Part shown: positions 63,775 through 64,000 of the stretch, in pieces
Layout: each line of letters opens with the position of its first letter
Position numbering within the stretch: the stretch's first letter is position 1
Assembly (NCBI GenBank): GCA_020853885.1
Contig: JADYXZ010000017.1
Location: 124,001-188,000 of the forward strand
Direction of reading: 5' to 3'
DNA length: 64,000 nucleotides
DNA from: Bradyrhizobiaceae bacterium
GTDB lineage: Bacteria; Pseudomonadota; Alphaproteobacteria; Rhizobiales; Xanthobacteraceae
The notes under the pieces: generated by a model
What the model was told of the DNA's origin: nothing
The model's input: only the letters and a program-made list of their open reading frames with translations
The model's database searches: none
Program-made: the position numbers and the translations under genes

Positions 63775-63863
63775 GTCGTCCCCGCGAAAGCGGGGACCCA
63801 GGGCGAAATATCACGCCCCGGCTTTCTTGCCGCTGGATTCCCGCTTTCGCGGGAATGAGCGGA
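63775..63863. repeat. Dispersed palindrome, CGTCCCCGCGAAAGCGGGGAC type
   Basis: Starts GTCGTCCCCGCGAAAGCGG and ends TTCGCGGGAATGAGCGG. It is the third copy of the element also found at 6844-6921 and 11432-11520. It lies between convergent genes. Confidence 0.85.
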
Positions 63864-63893
63864 GTATATCAGCGGTGTCAAAACCCCTTCGGC

Positions 63894-64000
63894 TCAGCGC
63901 CGCGCCCGCTTTTTCTTCGCTGGCTTGCCTTTTGCTTTCTTGACCGGCTTGCGCGCGGCGCTTCCGCCGGCCTTCAACGCCGCCTGCGCCGCCGCAAGCC
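63894..64000 (-). CDS. C-terminal end of a lysine/alanine-rich protein (truncated by the window)
   Basis: On the minus strand an open frame runs from the window edge to a TGA at 63894-63896. The visible 35 residues start LAAAQAALKAGGS and end KKAKGKPAKKKRARR, a strongly basic tail. Such tails occur on DNA-binding proteins of this group (topoisomerase I, Ku, HU-like proteins). The identity cannot be told from this fragment. Confidence 0.6.
   Translation of the reverse strand, partial: LAAAQAALKAGGSAARKPVKKAKGKPAKKKRARR

Overview
The window is a stretch of chromosome from a high-GC alphaproteobacterium, most likely of the order Hyphomicrobiales (Rhizobiales). The clues are a CcrM-type GANTC methyltransferase, the split b/b' ATP synthase Fo operon (atpI-atpB-atpE-atpF'-atpF), the DsbA / DUF721 / mutY / smc neighbourhood, a TctC-type binding protein, an Omp25-like porin, and many of the short palindromic intergenic repeats usual in rhizobial genomes. 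It is mostly housekeeping DNA with no prophage, integron, CRISPR array, rRNA or tRNA that I could see. Gene density is high, and almost every gap over 100 bp is filled by a repeat palindrome.

Layout. 1-3545: the end of a branched-chain amino-acid type ABC transporter (livH partial, livM, livG, livF). 3546-7326: repeats, a displaced remnant of a histidyl-tRNA synthetase C-terminus, a mosaic hisS, and a sigma-54 response regulator whose linker is encoded by a repeat element. 7701-13159: omega-aminotransferase, a TipF-like degenerate EAL protein, a HAD phosphatase, CheY and ribF. 13211-20295: ileS (with an internal low-GC patch), lspA, a secreted protein and a paired M16 protease operon. 20292-25127: twin palindromes, a lipoprotein, two DUF1801 proteins and the ATP synthase Fo operon. 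25328-31293: smc, dsbA-like, DUF721/dciA and mutY. 31335-36534: two paralogous CPA2 antiporters flanking ridA, then ccrM. 36622-46977: FAD oxidoreductase, VOC protein, radical SAM protein, small glycosyltransferase, MarR-GNAT regulator, porin, moaB, GNAT, zinc metallopeptidase, rnhB and a GT39 membrane protein. 47049-51173: a cyanide-insensitive-type bd oxidase (cydAB) and a purine permease. 51315-64000: SDR, a Liv-type binding protein, a uracil-DNA glycosylase, ETF-QO, a PemK/MazF toxin with a fused antitoxin, an SH3 protein, a TctC protein, the lemA/M48 pair, a SleB hydrolase, a PAS-chemoreceptor and the end of a lysine-rich protein.

The most unusual observations are: (1) hisS looks like a recombinant. 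Its C-terminal two thirds have much lower GC than its N-terminus, and a second, high-GC HisRS C-terminal fragment lies just past its stop codon. (2) ileS has a low-GC patch confined to its editing domain. (3) A toxin-antitoxin operon has an antitoxin that joins a ribbon-helix-helix domain to an AbrB/MazE-like domain and carries a perfect 20-bp palindrome upstream. (4) A repeat palindrome sits in frame inside a response regulator. (5) The 3' end of ccrM is duplicated around a palindrome. (6) The MarR-GNAT gene is preceded by two matched palindromes exactly two helical turns apart. No complete, wholly new multi-gene system could be demonstrated.
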